From NCBI RefSeq assembly GCF_028656955.1, contig NZ_JAMDGY010000011.1, positions 177,342-241,341 of the forward strand: a stretch of 64,000 bases of DNA, read 5' to 3'. The position numbers and the translations under genes are program-made. The notes under the pieces were generated by a model that saw nothing but the letters and a program-made list of their open reading frames with translations, was not told where the DNA came from and did no database searches. The stretch is from Pseudomonas fontis (GTDB lineage Bacteria; Pseudomonadota; Gammaproteobacteria; Pseudomonadales; Pseudomonadaceae). This document shows, one piece after another, positions 53,799-62,495 of this stretch; positions within the stretch are counted from its first letter, which is position 1; each line of letters starts with the position of its first letter.

Positions 53799-55531
53799 GG
53801 CTGCAAATATTCCAGCAGGCTGACGGCTGCCGTCGCCACGGGCAGGTGACCCAGGTGCTGGTTCCAGACCAGCTCGGTCAACACCGAACGATCACCGTCG
53901 TCAAAGTCGCGCTGCCAGCTCCAGAACTGTTCGCGGATCTGGCGCTTGAGCACCTTGCCGGTGGAGCCCGCCGGCAACGCATAGGCCTCAGCCAGCAACC
54001 CGGCGCACAGCGTGTAACTCGGCAGCCCGCCACGCCCCTGGAAGGGATAGCAGCTCAGCGCGTGTTGCAGAACGGCATCGGCATCGATGCTGGCGTCCTG
54101 CGTGCGCACCAGAATCAGCACCGCTTCTTCACGCGTAGGCCCACGGGAAACACCGACAACGCTGGCATCGAATACACCCGGCAAAGTGAGCAGGTGTTCC
54201 TCCAGCAGCAAGGTGTAGGCCGGCACTCCCAGGTTGCTCGGCACGGTGTCGACGATGCGGTCCAGGTGCACGAACTCGCCGTTTTCCAGGCGCAGGCCGA
54301 CATCGCCAGTGAGCCAGTAATCGTTGAGCTCGGTCAGCGCAGTGAGGTGGGGCTGGCCGTAGTAGCCCGGCGTCACCGTGGGCGAGCGCACGCCGAAATA
54401 GCCCGGGGTGCCGTCCGGCAACAGTTCGCCTTGTGCGGAGAGAATGTCGCAGCGGGCATAGCCGGCCGCGTGGCCGACGGTGCGCTTGCTGGCGACGCTG
54501 CCCTCACGGGACACCTTGAAGAACTGCGACATGCCCAGCTCCGAGGCACCGAACATATCGGTGAAGCGTGCCTCTGGCGCCAGGCGCAGCAAGGCGCGGA
54601 TGTGCGCTTCGTGCGCCGTGTCACCGGTGTTGTAGAAGCGCTGGATACTGCGCAGATGGCCCGCCGGCAAATCCAGCTCGGCAAGCGAGGCGTAGGTCTG
54701 CGAGAAGGCGGTGACGATGGTGGGCTGGAAGCTCGCCAGGCGCTGCGCCAGCGCGAGGCCTTTCTGGGTGTCGAGCGACAGGGTCGGCAGTTGCAGCATC
54801 ACCGCCGTCATCAGGTAGCTGATGCCCGCAGCGTGGGTAGCCGGCATGGCGGTGGCAAGTTTCTCACCCGGCAACTCGATAAAGCTGCGCAGGCGCTCGC
54901 GCTTGCCGTTGAAGAACTGCTCATGCCCGAACAGCACCGCCTTGGGAACACCCGTGGTGCCGGAGCTATGGCACACCATGATGATGTCTTCAGCGCGCCG
55001 CGCAACGGGCCAGCCCTGCTGGGGGACCGCCGCGAATGCAACCGGTGCGCCTTCGACGAAACCGGCATCCAGCACCTTCAGGCCCGGAAGCGCTGAGGCC
55101 AGGTTCCAGCGCGCCTGGGTCTGCGTGTCATGGACGAAGGTGTCGAAGCGATTGCGCCGTGCGTACAGGGCGGCAATGTCCGAATGCAGGTGGCCGTTGA
55201 TCAGCACCGGGACACAACCCAGGGTGCCCAGCGCCAGGAAATGCAGGAACGACGGAATGCCATCACCCAGGTACAGACAGATGTGCTGCCCGGAACGCAC
55301 CCCCTGGCTCAGGTACCAGCCGGCCAGTTCCGCCACCTGCTGGTGCAGGCTCGCCAAGGAGAACGACAGGTGCGCTGCGCCACTTGGGCCGACGAAGGCG
55401 TTTTCCAGAAAAAGGAAATCGCTTTCGAGCGGGCCATACGCTTCCAGGGCTTTGCCCAGGAAGTTGCCGGCACCCAGCTCTGCGTCCGCGAACAAACGGT
55501 CCCATGCTGGTTTGTGGGTGATCGAGTTCAT
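53795..55531 (-). CDS. Second AMP-dependent acyl/aryl-CoA ligase, first gene of operon
   Basis: From ATG 55531 the product has 578 residues. AMP-ligase motifs are present: [17 protein letters not shown] near residue 185, [14 protein letters not shown] near 410, and the catalytic Lys in [12 protein letters not shown] near 525. It differs clearly from the benzoate-CoA-ligase-like enzyme at 46029, so the pathway seems to need two activations, or this one activates another acid. It overlaps paaA by 4 bases and is the operon's first gene; a frame extending to 55660 has no supporting ribosome site. Confidence 0.88.
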   Translation of the reverse strand: MNSITHKPAWDRLFADAELGAGNFLGKALEAYGPLESDFLFLENAFVGPSGAAHLSFSLASLHQQVAELAGWYLSQGVRSGQHICLYLGDGIPSFLHFLALGTLGCVPVLINGHLHSDIAALYARRNRFDTFVHDTQTQARWNLASALPGLKVLDAGFVEGAPVAFAAVPQQGWPVARRAEDIIMVCHSSGTTGVPKAVLFGHEQFFNGKRERLRSFIELPGEKLATAMPATHAAGISYLMTAVMLQLPTLSLDTQKGLALAQRLASFQPTIVTAFSQTYASLAELDLPAGHLRSIQRFYNTGDTAHEAHIRALLRLAPEARFTDMFGASELGMSQFFKVSREGSVASKRTVGHAAGYARCDILSAQGELLPDGTPGYFGVRSPTVTPGYYGQPHLTALTELNDYWLTGDVGLRLENGEFVHLDRIVDTVPSNLGVPAYTLLLEEHLLTLPGVFDASVVGVSRGPTREEAVLILVRTQDASIDADAVLQHALSCYPFQGRGGLPSYTLCAGLLAEAYALPAGSTGKVLKRQIREQFWSWQRDFDDGDRSVLTELVWNQHLGHLPVATAAVSLLEYLQP

Positions 55532-55883
55532 CCTTGGGTCTCTCGTATGAAGTGGAAAAGTCAGGCCGTGGTCGCGGCGAAGATCCAGGCTAAAAGCGTT
55601 TGGCAGCCCACTTCTTGGGCTGAGGTCGCAATCGAGGGAAGCGACTGTAGAGGGATTCATTTCCTGACTTAAGGGACAAGATTTAACAAATCGAGCCCGA
55701 CATGATTGCCATCAATGTCTGCCGCAGGATCAATCGGTTACCCACCAGGCACTGATTCTTGTCATGGTTTGATATGCACTTTTTGGCCCCTAGGGGCTGC
55801 GCTGGCAGCGGCTAGGATGTGGACATGCAGCCCTGCCCCATGGCGGGCTGATTCCCATCTGTCACTGCAAGGAGATACACGCC
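55532..55883. promoter_or_regulatory. Divergent promoter region of the biosynthetic operon
   Basis: This gap of 352 bases lies between the minus-strand operon and the plus-strand gene at 55884, and I see no gene in it. It should contain the main operon promoter. A 13-base inverted repeat GATTT-AAC-AAATC occurs at 55680-55692. I did not find a clear copy of the ATTGCATAC motif seen near the MocR gene; only a loosely similar ACATGATTG ... CAATGT lies near 55698-55720. Confidence 0.5.
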
Positions 55884-56624
55884 ATGTCAGGCAAAGTGTT
55901 CGTCGCCGGCGCCTCCGGCGTGATCGGCAAGGCCCTGTTGCCGCTGCTGGTGGAGGCGGGTTATACGGTCTACGGGGCGACCCGTCGCCCGGAGCGGGCC
56001 GAGCAAATCGAGGCGTCTGGGGCTACGGCGGTGGTGGTCGATGTGTATGACGCCGAGCGCCTGAAAGCGCAGTTGATGCGCATCCAGCCCTGGGCGGTGG
56101 TGCACCAGCTGACCGACCTGCCGCGCGGCTTGAGCCCTGAGCTGATGACCCAAGCCATTGCGAACAACGCCCGCATTCGTAGCGAAGGCACGCGCAACCT
56201 GGTGGCCGCGGCGGTCGCGGCAGGCAGCCATCGCCTGGTGGCCCAAAGCATCGCCTGGGCCTATCGCTTCGGCAAAAACCCGTACCTGGAAAACCACCCC
56301 CTGGACCTGGACGCCGAAGGCAACCGCCGCGTCAGCGTGCACGGTATTGCCGCGCTGGAGCGCCAGGTGCTGGGCGAGCCGACGCTACGGGGAACGGTAC
56401 TGCGCTACGGCCAACTCTACGGCCCTGACACCGGCACCGATGAACCGAGCGGTGCCAGCCCGCTGCATGTCGCCGCCGCAGCCCGCGCCGCGTTGCTGGC
56501 CCTGCAAGCAGAGGAAGGCGGGATCTTCAACATTGCCGAAGACAACCCGACCGTCAGCAATGAAAAAGCCCGGCGCGTGTTGAAGTGGTCACCTGCGGCC
56601 CGGCCAACCCCTTTGAATCGATAA
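55884..56624 (+). CDS. NAD-dependent epimerase/dehydratase-type protein
   Basis: The 246-residue short-chain reductase-like protein has an N-terminal Rossmann motif (AGASGVIGK, Gly9-x2-Gly12-x2-Gly15), a NARIRSEGTRNLVAAA helix and YGQLYGPDTG in the C-terminal part. It is somewhat shorter than typical extended epimerases (~300 residues) and lacks a strong Y-x3-K. It starts behind AAGGAG. It is divergent from the operon, and whether it belongs to the metabolite pathway cannot be told. Confidence 0.85.
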   Translation: MSGKVFVAGASGVIGKALLPLLVEAGYTVYGATRRPERAEQIEASGATAVVVDVYDAERLKAQLMRIQPWAVVHQLTDLPRGLSPELMTQAIANNARIRSEGTRNLVAAAVAAGSHRLVAQSIAWAYRFGKNPYLENHPLDLDAEGNRRVSVHGIAALERQVLGEPTLRGTVLRYGQLYGPDTGTDEPSGASPLHVAAAARAALLALQAEEGGIFNIAEDNPTVSNEKARRVLKWSPAARPTPLNR

Positions 56625-56643
56625 CCACCGCTGATCAGTGGTT
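56623..56643 (+). terminator. Weak hairpin after epimerase gene
   Basis: AACCAC (56623-56628) pairs with GTGGTT (56638-56643), followed by TTCC. It overlaps the stop codon region of the preceding gene. The stem is short and the T-tract poor, so attenuation and not full termination is likely. Confidence 0.3.
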
Positions 56644-56690
56644 TCCATGCCGTCGCCGCCTGGCGGCGTGCGTACTTACAGGAAAGCGAT

Positions 56691-57497
56691 ATGACGTCTC
56701 TGGAGAGTGTTTTTCATGGCCTGCACCAGCAGGGCCTGTTGGTCCTGGCCAACGTGGCCGATGCTGGCGGGGCGCGCCTGGTGGAATCGCTAGGCAGCAA
56801 GGCGGTGGCCACCAGCAGCGCCGCCATGGCTTGGTCGCATGGCTACCAGGACGGCAACAAGCTGCCGCTGGACCTGCTGACGACCACCATTGAATCGATG
56901 ACCCGGGTGCTGAGCGTACCGCTGACTGTGGACATCGAAGGGGGCTATTCCGATGACGTCGAGCACGTCGCCAAGGTGGTCGATGCCATCGTTGCGGCCG
57001 GGGCCGTCGGCATCAACATCGAGGATGGCGTGGGGCCGACGCAATGGCTGGTGCGCAAGATCGAAGTCGCCAAGCAGGTGGCGAGCCGGCACGGGGTCAA
57101 TCTGTTCGTCAACGCGCGCAGCGATGTCTACATGAAAGGCTCGGTGCCGCCCGAGCGCAAGCTGGAGGAAACCCTCAACCGCGCCGAGCTGTATGCCAAT
57201 GCCGGCGCTGATGGCTTCTTTGCCCCCGGAATGTTCTCGCGCGACGACATCGGCGCCCTGTGCCGTGCCAGCAGATTGCCGGTGAATTTGCTGTCCTGGG
57301 ACGGCATGCCGGCTATCGCCGACTTGCAGCAGCTCGGGCTCAGGCGGCTCAGTGCGGGTGCCCACGTCGGGGAGTTCGTGTTCGCGGCGATGGCGGAATT
57401 CGCCAAGGAGTTTCTGCAGCGCGGTGAGGTTGCACCCGGTGCTATCAAAAGCTTTACCTATCCCGAACTGAACGCATTGATGATCCCGAAAGCTTGA
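56691..57497 (+). CDS. Isocitrate lyase/PEP mutase-family protein
   Basis: The 268-residue product has the family's TIM-barrel signature: GLLVLANVADAGGARLVE near residue 15, SSAAMAWSHGYQDG near 42, VDIEGGYSDD near 80 with the metal-binding Asp, IEDG near 110 and VNARSDVY near 140. The KKCGH motif of isocitrate lyase is missing, so it is more like PEP mutase, carboxy-PEP mutase-like or oxaloacetate-hydrolase relatives that act on C-C or P-C bonds of 2-oxo acids. It follows the epimerase on the same strand and ends in a hairpin. The substrate is unknown. Confidence 0.88.
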   Translation: MTSLESVFHGLHQQGLLVLANVADAGGARLVESLGSKAVATSSAAMAWSHGYQDGNKLPLDLLTTTIESMTRVLSVPLTVDIEGGYSDDVEHVAKVVDAIVAAGAVGINIEDGVGPTQWLVRKIEVAKQVASRHGVNLFVNARSDVYMKGSVPPERKLEETLNRAELYANAGADGFFAPGMFSRDDIGALCRASRLPVNLLSWDGMPAIADLQQLGLRRLSAGAHVGEFVFAAMAEFAKEFLQRGEVAPGAIKSFTYPELNALMIPKA

Positions 57498-57541
57498 GTG
57501 CAAGCCTGTGGGGGACTGGCCCCGCGCACTTGGCCTGACGC

Positions 57542-57561
57542 GACCGCCACTCACGGCGGTC
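57542..57561 (+). terminator. Hairpin after PEP mutase-family gene
   Basis: GACCGCC (57542-57548) pairs perfectly with GGCGGTC (57555-57561) around an ACTCAC loop. There is no T-run beyond CCACGTTTGC. It is likely a terminator for the plus-strand gene, or shared with the convergent gene at 57610. Confidence 0.5.
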
Positions 57562-57609
57562 CACGTTTGCATGGCAGAACAGTACGGGGCACCCGCTACG
57601 GTCTGGTAC

Positions 57610-58185
57610 TTACTCCTGCGGCAAAGTCAGGCCAAACAATGTCAGGGCCCAAAGCAACGTGCCAAGCGCGATGAACACATAGTTGATCAGCGTGAATCGC
57701 GCGTTGTCTTCACCAAGCGGGTCGCCAGCGGCTTCATTGAGACCACGCTGACCCAGCCAGACAACCCAGCCATGCAGTGGTAACAGCGTGAGGCTAATGA
57801 TATCGACCGTCGGAAAACCGATGTTCTTTCGTACCAATGTCCCCACCACGTGGGCGACAATCATCATCACCACATACCATGTAGCCAACACACCCGGCTG
57901 CCAGCTATAGGTGCTCCCCTTTTGCTTGCTGTAGGCATCGGCTTCCCGGTACAGCGCGTGGGTGAAGAAAATCGAAAAAACGCCACGAGCGATGGGCCAC
58001 ACATCCTTGTCTGTGGCCTGCTTGAATTGCTGCCAATTTTTGTAGGCCCAATACAATTGATAGCAACCAAAGGTCAGAACGAACAGCGTCAGGAACTTGT
58101 TTCTGGACACCGTATAGAAAGGACGCTGATCGTCGGCTACTGCGACCAGTGCTTCAGGTTGAGGGGTATAAATATTGTCAGACAT
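57610..58185 (-). CDS. DUF4234-like membrane protein
   Basis: From ATG 58185, with AGGGA six bases upstream, the product has 191 residues. After a polar N-terminus comes FYTVSRNKFLTLFVLTFGCYQLYWAYKNWQQFK near residues 22-54, a pattern seen in DUF4234-like membrane proteins. Three further hydrophobic segments follow (around 100-120, 130-150 and 165-188). Function is unknown. It is convergent with the PEP mutase-family gene. Confidence 0.75.
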   Translation of the reverse strand: MSDNIYTPQPEALVAVADDQRPFYTVSRNKFLTLFVLTFGCYQLYWAYKNWQQFKQATDKDVWPIARGVFSIFFTHALYREADAYSKQKGSTYSWQPGVLATWYVVMMIVAHVVGTLVRKNIGFPTVDIISLTLLPLHGWVVWLGQRGLNEAAGDPLGEDNARFTLINYVFIALGTLLWALTLFGLTLPQE

Positions 58186-58218
58186 GTCATTCCCTATGTT
58201 GATCTGAAAGGCCCGCAC

Positions 58219-58541
58219 GATAACGCAACCGCGTTATAAAAAGAAGCACCTGGCCATCTAGCTATTCGTATCAGCGGCTTGCGAAAAAACTCTTGAGTCA
58301 CGGATACAGCAACTCGACTCCTAGCGCCCACCCAGCAGCACGGATTGATTTCAGGCCATCGCCAATATGTACATCTATTACAAGACATGGCCACGACATA
58401 GCGGTCGGACAGCGCTACGGTAAACCAGTGGTTCTGAGCTTGTACCCCTACGAATGTACCAACAGGAATTTAAATTTTTCAGACTGAAAATAGTGCTTGA
58501 TTAACTGAAGCGGTTACCGCCAACTTTATTTCAACACAAAA
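58219..58541. other. Gap between chromosomal genes and toxin array
   Basis: Apart from the possible KptA relic at 58360-58443 I see no gene in these 323 bases. The last 100 bases are AT-rich, like the toxin/immunity array that follows. Confidence 0.4.
58360..58443 (+). pseudogene. Possible relic of RNA 2'-phosphotransferase (KptA)
   Basis: One plus-strand frame reads QYVHLLQD and another, a few codons on, reads AVGQRYGKPVVLSL. Together they resemble the KptA core (HVHLS-D--TA--VGQRHGKPVVL). The switch of frame and the absence of the rest of the protein indicate a decayed fragment. The match is short. Confidence 0.4.
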
Positions 58542-58895
58542 TCAACTACCCGACAGCTCACCGGATAAAAATACATCTACAGCCAGCACATGAAAAGTAA
58601 GGTTCTCTGACAAAAACTGAATACTGAAATGCCTCAACTTCGGCGGTTCGTGACTCGACACGGAACGCCATGCTTTCAAGTTATTCCTCACCCATTCGGA
58701 GTCTATAAACTCGGTCAACTTACCCAGCCGACACTCACTTGAATCACCATCAAACTCAAAAATAGCACCTCCAGGGAATGGTTCCCGAATAAAGCATCGC
58801 ACAGGCTTGAACGCAACCTCCCGCCTTAAAGCCAGCACAACCTCCTCGCTATCAACTACAATCTCCTTCTCATACTCAACATCAAGATAAAACAA
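58542..58895 (-). CDS. Possible immunity-type protein, start uncertain
   Basis: The frame of about 117 residues has no in-frame ATG near its beginning. The only candidate is TTG at 58895, right after a small hairpin-like CCGGC-CTCGC-GCCGG. An in-frame stop lies 14 codons upstream. The sequence (YLDVEYEKEIVVDSEEVV, WRSVSSHEPPKLRHFSIQFLSENL) is acidic and compact, as in immunity proteins of polymorphic toxins. It is probably a 5'-truncated or orphan immunity gene at the distal end of the array. Confidence 0.5.
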   Translation of the reverse strand: MFYLDVEYEKEIVVDSEEVVLALRREVAFKPVRCFIREPFPGGAIFEFDGDSSECRLGKLTEFIDSEWVRNNLKAWRSVSSHEPPKLRHFSIQFLSENLTFHVLAVDVFLSGELSGS

Positions 58896-58951
58896 CGCCG
58901 GCGCGAGGCCGGTGTCAGTGTAGAGAAAGTCACCTTACTTACTCATGGGAC

Positions 58952-59308
58952 TTAGTCTTCGTAGGCCTCAAACTCCCAGAACCCTAACCTTGATACTTTT
59001 TTTGAAACATCGCTCCAGCTCGCCCCCGAACAATCCAGCAAGAATTTCTCAATAGCGCGCACAATACTTTTATAATTGTACTCCCGGACAATAAGGTAAT
59101 GCATCCCTATAAGAACCTCATCGGCACCAAGGTTTTTTTCAATCCACTTCGGAGTGCAAACCTCAATATCAAATGATTCCTCACCATCCTCACCTGCTGG
59201 GCCAATCATTGCTTGCAAAAGGAAGCTAAAGCAATTCGGGCACTCCGGATGGTAACTTTCAAGATTATAAATATCGGGGCTATGAAGCCGCTTCAGTTCT
59301 GCGTTCAT
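58952..59308 (-). CDS. Imm8-type immunity protein
   Basis: The 118-residue protein resembles the Imm8 family (NCFSFLLQAMIGPAGEDGEESFDIEVCTPKWIEKNLG near residues 25-61). It begins 3 bases after the stop codon of the toxin-bearing fragment at 59312, the usual toxin-immunity arrangement, so it should neutralise that toxin in the cytoplasm. Confidence 0.75.
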   Translation of the reverse strand: MNAELKRLHSPDIYNLESYHPECPNCFSFLLQAMIGPAGEDGEESFDIEVCTPKWIEKNLGADEVLIGMHYLIVREYNYKSIVRAIEKFLLDCSGASWSDVSKKVSRLGFWEFEAYED

Positions 59309-59311
59309 AGT

Positions 59312-60056
59312 TTAGTCCGTAATATCCAGGTGAGCATTTGACTGCCACTTCTTTGTCTCTTGGCCTGGAAACCTTTGCTCAAAATTAGCCTGAGTTCCCT
59401 GCTGATATGGTTTGTAAGTAGGTGGCCTATACTGCCTCAAACCATCCTGACTAACTAACGTTTTTCCGTCGCTAGCTACTTTATATCCATCACCAACCCA
59501 GGCTTTCCCCATAACGTCTGCTTGTTCTCTTGTACCAGAACCAATGCCGAAATTACCTTTCCCTTTAGTGGCCTCTGTGAGTTGGCCACTCAATTTTGCC
59601 CAATCGCCTGTGCCTTTTGCACCTCCTCCTTTACCGCCCCCCCCCCGCCAACAGAACCTATCCCTTTTCCACCACCGAGTATAGCCATACCCGCCGTGGC
59701 ACCCAGCTCGGTGACAATTGCTACTTTCTCATCGATCGAGAGCTGGCGCCCTGCCGCACGATCCATCCCAGTTGCTCCGACCACTGCTGAACCCCGGACA
59801 TTTCAGCTGGGCTCAACCAACCTTCTTTCAACGACTTCGCAAAGACGAGCTGCTTGTCCGAGACAAACGTCGCGCCCCAATCGCCAACACCTTGGGCCGG
59901 GGACTTGATAACCCCTGGGTTGCCTTGTAGCAACCCCGCCATGTCATAGGAAACCCGCGTCTTGAAATAACCCAGCAGCTCTTTGGCAACAGGGCTATCG
60001 ATAGCGATGGCGCTGTCTGCGGCCTTGTTTTAACGCTGCAGCCCCGTCAGATTGAG
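59312..60056 (-). pseudogene. Decayed CdiA/FhaB C-terminal fragment with toxin domain
   Basis: Joined across frames this reads as a CDI-type effector C-terminus: a pre-toxin part (GVGDWGATFVSDKQLVFAKSL, then QLSIDEKVAIVTELGATAG), a Gly-rich linker, the GAK junction at 59616-59623, and a toxin ending WQSNAHLDITD. Three lesions are visible. There is an in-frame TAA near 60030, a frameshift near 59770, and a further frame change at a C10 run (59637-59646, G10 on the coding strand). The intact toxin-coding end (59312-59593) still precedes its Imm8 gene. I read it as an orphan module no longer expressed as full protein. Confidence 0.65.
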
Positions 60057-60211
60057 GTCCCCCTGTAATACCGAATCCGTCCATCAGGAAGTGTTTTCGT
60101 AACAGCTGCGTTCTCCTGTGCTTTCTGCAAGCCTGAAAGCTTTGCCCTCAAAGCAGCTTGAACGTTAACACTTGCGGTTTTACTAGATATTGCTGCGGTT
60201 TCTTTTGCACC
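60047..60211 (-). pseudogene. Truncated GAK-type toxin cassette
   Basis: Directly from the GAK junction (60204-60211), whose first base overlaps the preceding immunity stop codon, the frame reads GAKETAAISSKTASVNVQA, then LSGLQKAQENAAVTKTLPDGRIRYY, then a stop at 60047. The RIRYY ending is the beginning of a longer toxin region seen in this class, so the cassette is cut off and joined to the CdiA-like fragment. Confidence 0.55.
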
Positions 60212-60699
60212 TACTTACATTTTATCAGTCGCTCGCGAATTACGTGCTTTGTCAGCATTGAAGCGAAGGCATCTTCGCTAACTTCCTGAAATCCATCGCA
60301 CCACCTATAAATCTTGGAACCATTGTGAAAAACTGACACAAGGCGAAGTAACAACATATCATCTAACTCAGTCCCAGCATCATCCAACTCAAAAACGAGA
60401 AGGGTTTCGGGCAGATCGTCTACAGGCAGGAGACGCTCTTTATTTTGTAAAAAATCCTCGAGCATTTTCCCTTTGAGTATTTCAATCCTTATCCAGGGCT
60501 CACTGTCTTGTTGGCTACTCCACTGACTATTTATTTCCCACTTGTTAACTTTCAAATCAAGAAAGGTGCACTCGCTGGAAATTTCTTGATCCTGAAAATA
60601 AGAGACCGGTACTTCACCCCAGGCCTCGCTGATCAACAATTCTCTTTGAGGGAATACAGTGCCTTGCTCCAGAACAACAACGTATTGACTGTTCATCAC
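60211..60699 (-). CDS. Probable immunity protein
   Basis: The 162-residue acidic protein starts at ATG 60699 and overlaps the stop codon of the preceding toxin fragment (60696). It is rich in Asp, Glu and Trp (LDLKVNKWEINSQWSS, VFELDDAGTELDDMLLLRL), as usual for immunity proteins. No named family is recognised. Its stop codon overlaps the next GAK junction by one base. Confidence 0.65.
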   Translation of the reverse strand: MMNSQYVVVLEQGTVFPQRELLISEAWGEVPVSYFQDQEISSECTFLDLKVNKWEINSQWSSQQDSEPWIRIEILKGKMLEDFLQNKERLLPVDDLPETLLVFELDDAGTELDDMLLLRLVSVFHNGSKIYRWCDGFQEVSEDAFASMLTKHVIRERLIKCK

Positions 60700-61104
60700 A
60701 TATTTCCTGTTTCTTGCAAGCGTTTCAGTCCTTTCTCAGCATTTTTGACCAACTGATCCCGTGCGGACTGAGGTAAACGTTTGAATGCCTTATCAATTTG
60801 AGGAGCCAATGGCTTGGATAAATCTGGTCTGAAGTCAACAATTGAATCTTTCCCTCCCCCCGACTGAATCTGAAGCTTACCATTGGGCTCGATATCGACC
60901 CGAAGCACCGCTTACGTCCCCCTATAACAGCCTCTACCGGCTGACCAATCGTTTCACTCGCTTTGATTGTGCCCTTTGCACCTTCCGCTGCCTTTCCTGT
61001 CCCCCTAGACGCACCCGCGGCAACCCCCGCAGCAGTGGCCGCAACACCATTCCAGAATCGCTGCGACTCGCCGTCTCGGATGATAGACAATTCTGACGAA
61101 AGGA
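60696..61104 (-). pseudogene. Displaced toxin module with frameshift
   Basis: It begins with the 125-bp segment shared with 63854-63978, encoding LSSELSIIRDGESQRFWNG and the Ala/Gly-rich pre-toxin, then EGAK at the junction 60975-60982, then GTIKASETIGQPVEAVIGG. After that the frame shifts to VDIEPNGKLQIQSGGGKDSIVDF and ends LKRLQETGNM at 60696. The only possible start is TTG 61090, which corresponds to an internal Leu of the parental gene. This is a copied C-terminus, inactivated unless repaired by recombination into the main gene. Confidence 0.65.
60980..61104 (-). repeat. 125-bp exact repeat of pre-toxin segment, copy 1
   Basis: Bases 60980-61104 are identical, as far as I can compare by eye, to 63854-63978. 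The repeat encodes the region just upstream of the toxin junction, and identical copies could serve as crossover sites for toxin exchange. Confidence 0.9.
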
Positions 61105-61269
61105 GACTTGGCTGTGTGCGGCCATCTGCTTAGGTATTCCGGGAATATCTATTTCCGCGACAGCTACGTTACCACTTCGCCGTAAGCCAGACGGCAACCC
61201 AGCTCGAACGTCCATGACCCGTTGGGCCATCGGAGCAGTGTCAATCACGGCCGCTGTTGCTTTTGCACC
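61105..61269 (-). pseudogene. N-terminal fragment of a deaminase-like toxin
   Basis: From the GAK junction at 61262-61269 the frame reads GAKATAAVIDTAPMAQRVMDV, RRSGNVAVAEIDIPGIPKQMAAHSQ and then runs into the 125-bp repeat. The pattern (A)VAEI-IPG----MAAHS is typical of the beginning of secreted deaminase-fold toxins (SCP1.201-like). The catalytic HxE and CxxC parts are missing, so the toxin was truncated where the repeat was inserted. Confidence 0.5.
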
Positions 61270-61297
61270 AACCCCAATGCAGAGAAATTACAAACCG

Positions 61298-61555
61298 TTA
61301 ACTTTCTTGGCTACGCCTTCGATTGACCGCATCCAGAAGCAGTTCGAGCTCAAGACCATAACTGTTCGGCTCAAAGTTCTCTTCTATACCATTCATCAAA
61401 AACTCATTGGAAATAAACTCGCATAGCTTGTCAATTTCATCCGACGCTAACGAAGCATGAAATAATTTCTCAGCTAGAGCCAGTTGGACTTCTCCCGCCA
61501 GAAAGCACAACGCCATCAGAAGCTGCCATCGTGCGCTTGTTAAAACGCTGTTCAT
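61298..61555 (-). CDS. Probable small immunity protein
   Basis: The 85-residue product starts at ATG 61555, overlapping the stop of a toxin remnant (AATGA). It is helical and acidic, with a hydrophobic N-terminal stretch (WQLLMALCFLAGEVQLALAEKL) and LDAVNRRRSQES at the end. No family is recognised. Its position between a toxin end and the next GAK junction supports an immunity role. Confidence 0.55.
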   Translation of the reverse strand: MNSVLTSARWQLLMALCFLAGEVQLALAEKLFHASLASDEIDKLCEFISNEFLMNGIEENFEPNSYGLELELLLDAVNRRRSQES

Positions 61556-61675
61556 TTTCCTGTCCCCGAAGACGACTTACCCCATCCAGTTACCACTTTA
61601 CCTTCAGCATTGACCACTATGACGGCGCCCGCTCCAGCATACCTAAATGTTGGGCCGTACTTTGAAGGGACAGAT
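61552..61675 (-). pseudogene. C-terminal remnant of a toxin
   Basis: Immediately after the preceding immunity stop codon the frame reads SVPSKYGPTFRYAGAGAVIVV, then NAEGKVVTGWGKSSSGTGK and stop. The closing VVNxxGKVVTGW motif is common at the end of polymorphic toxins. No GAK junction or toxin body remains, so it is a scar of a deleted cassette. Confidence 0.5.
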
Positions 61676-62141
61676 TCAAATTTTATAAAAAGTAACAGTA
61701 GGCCCGTAATCCTGATCCGAATTCAAAACTTCAACAGAAAATTTCCTCTCTGGAAATTTGTCTTTCAAGACCAACTGCCATGACAAAGAAAGAATTTCAG
61801 CTAGCTGCTCAAAAACAAAATCACCGACCTCATCATTGCAGCCTGAAAAAACATCACACAAATGAGTATGATTCATTATTTTTTCAACTTCACGAACATC
61901 ACCATAAAATTTTTCAGCCATACAAAAAAATATCATGATCGTATTTAGCATTTAAGACAACCGCACCCTGACTAACAAAAAAATCAGGAAATAACAGCCT
62001 GCAAAATAGCAGGCAATCTTCAGGATTGCACATGGCGCTGACATAAGAAAATATATCAACACTATCTTTTTTAGCCCAGCTTGATGCCCATAGCTCGTAT
62101 CTGCTCAAACCACTAAATGGTCTAATTGTATTAATCTTCAT
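61676..62141 (-). pseudogene. Immunity gene split by a frameshift
   Basis: Two overlapping frames join into one protein: from ATG 62141, MKINTIRPFSGLSRYELW to KYDHDIF, then in another frame MAEKFYGDVREVEKIM to YGPTVTFYKI. The break falls at an A7 run (61924-61930, T7 on the coding strand). The start overlaps the type 24-like toxin stop by about one base, so it should be its cognate immunity gene. Either the gene is inactive or the run contains a sequence error. Confidence 0.6.
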
Positions 62142-62494
62142 TATGGAATCTCATTCGGGATGGTAGGCTGCGGAGCCAGTTTCGTAGAAGGCGACTGACC
62201 CCTAACTGTCCCGTCCGGCAACGTATCTCTACCATATTCTATTACATGTGGTGTCGACACATCAGCATGAGCTGCGCCTGTAACGTCAACTCGCTTAACA
62301 ATCATTCCTGCTGAAACATAGACAGCATAGCTGGTGATATCTCCTTGATTATCAGCCCGATACACAGCCCCATTCGCTGGTCCACCATCAAGCTTAAAGC
62401 GGCCACTAATCTGAGTAGCGTTTTCAAGCGGACCTCCAACAAGATTATTTGCGTTACGAGGAACAGAATTGATGCTAGTCGAGCCTTTTGCACC
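62141..62494 (-). pseudogene. Orphan polymorphic toxin type 24-like cassette
   Basis: From the GAK junction (62487-62494), one base after the previous immunity stop codon, one uninterrupted frame reads GAKGSTSINSVPRN, then GRFKLDGGPANGAVYRADN, ITSYAVYVSAGM, KRVDVTGAAHADVSTPHVIEY. This resembles the bacterial toxin 24 domain. The coding part is intact, but there is no start codon or secretion domain. It is a silent cassette that would be active only if recombined behind a full-length CdiA-like gene. Confidence 0.65.
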
Positions 62495-62495
62495 G

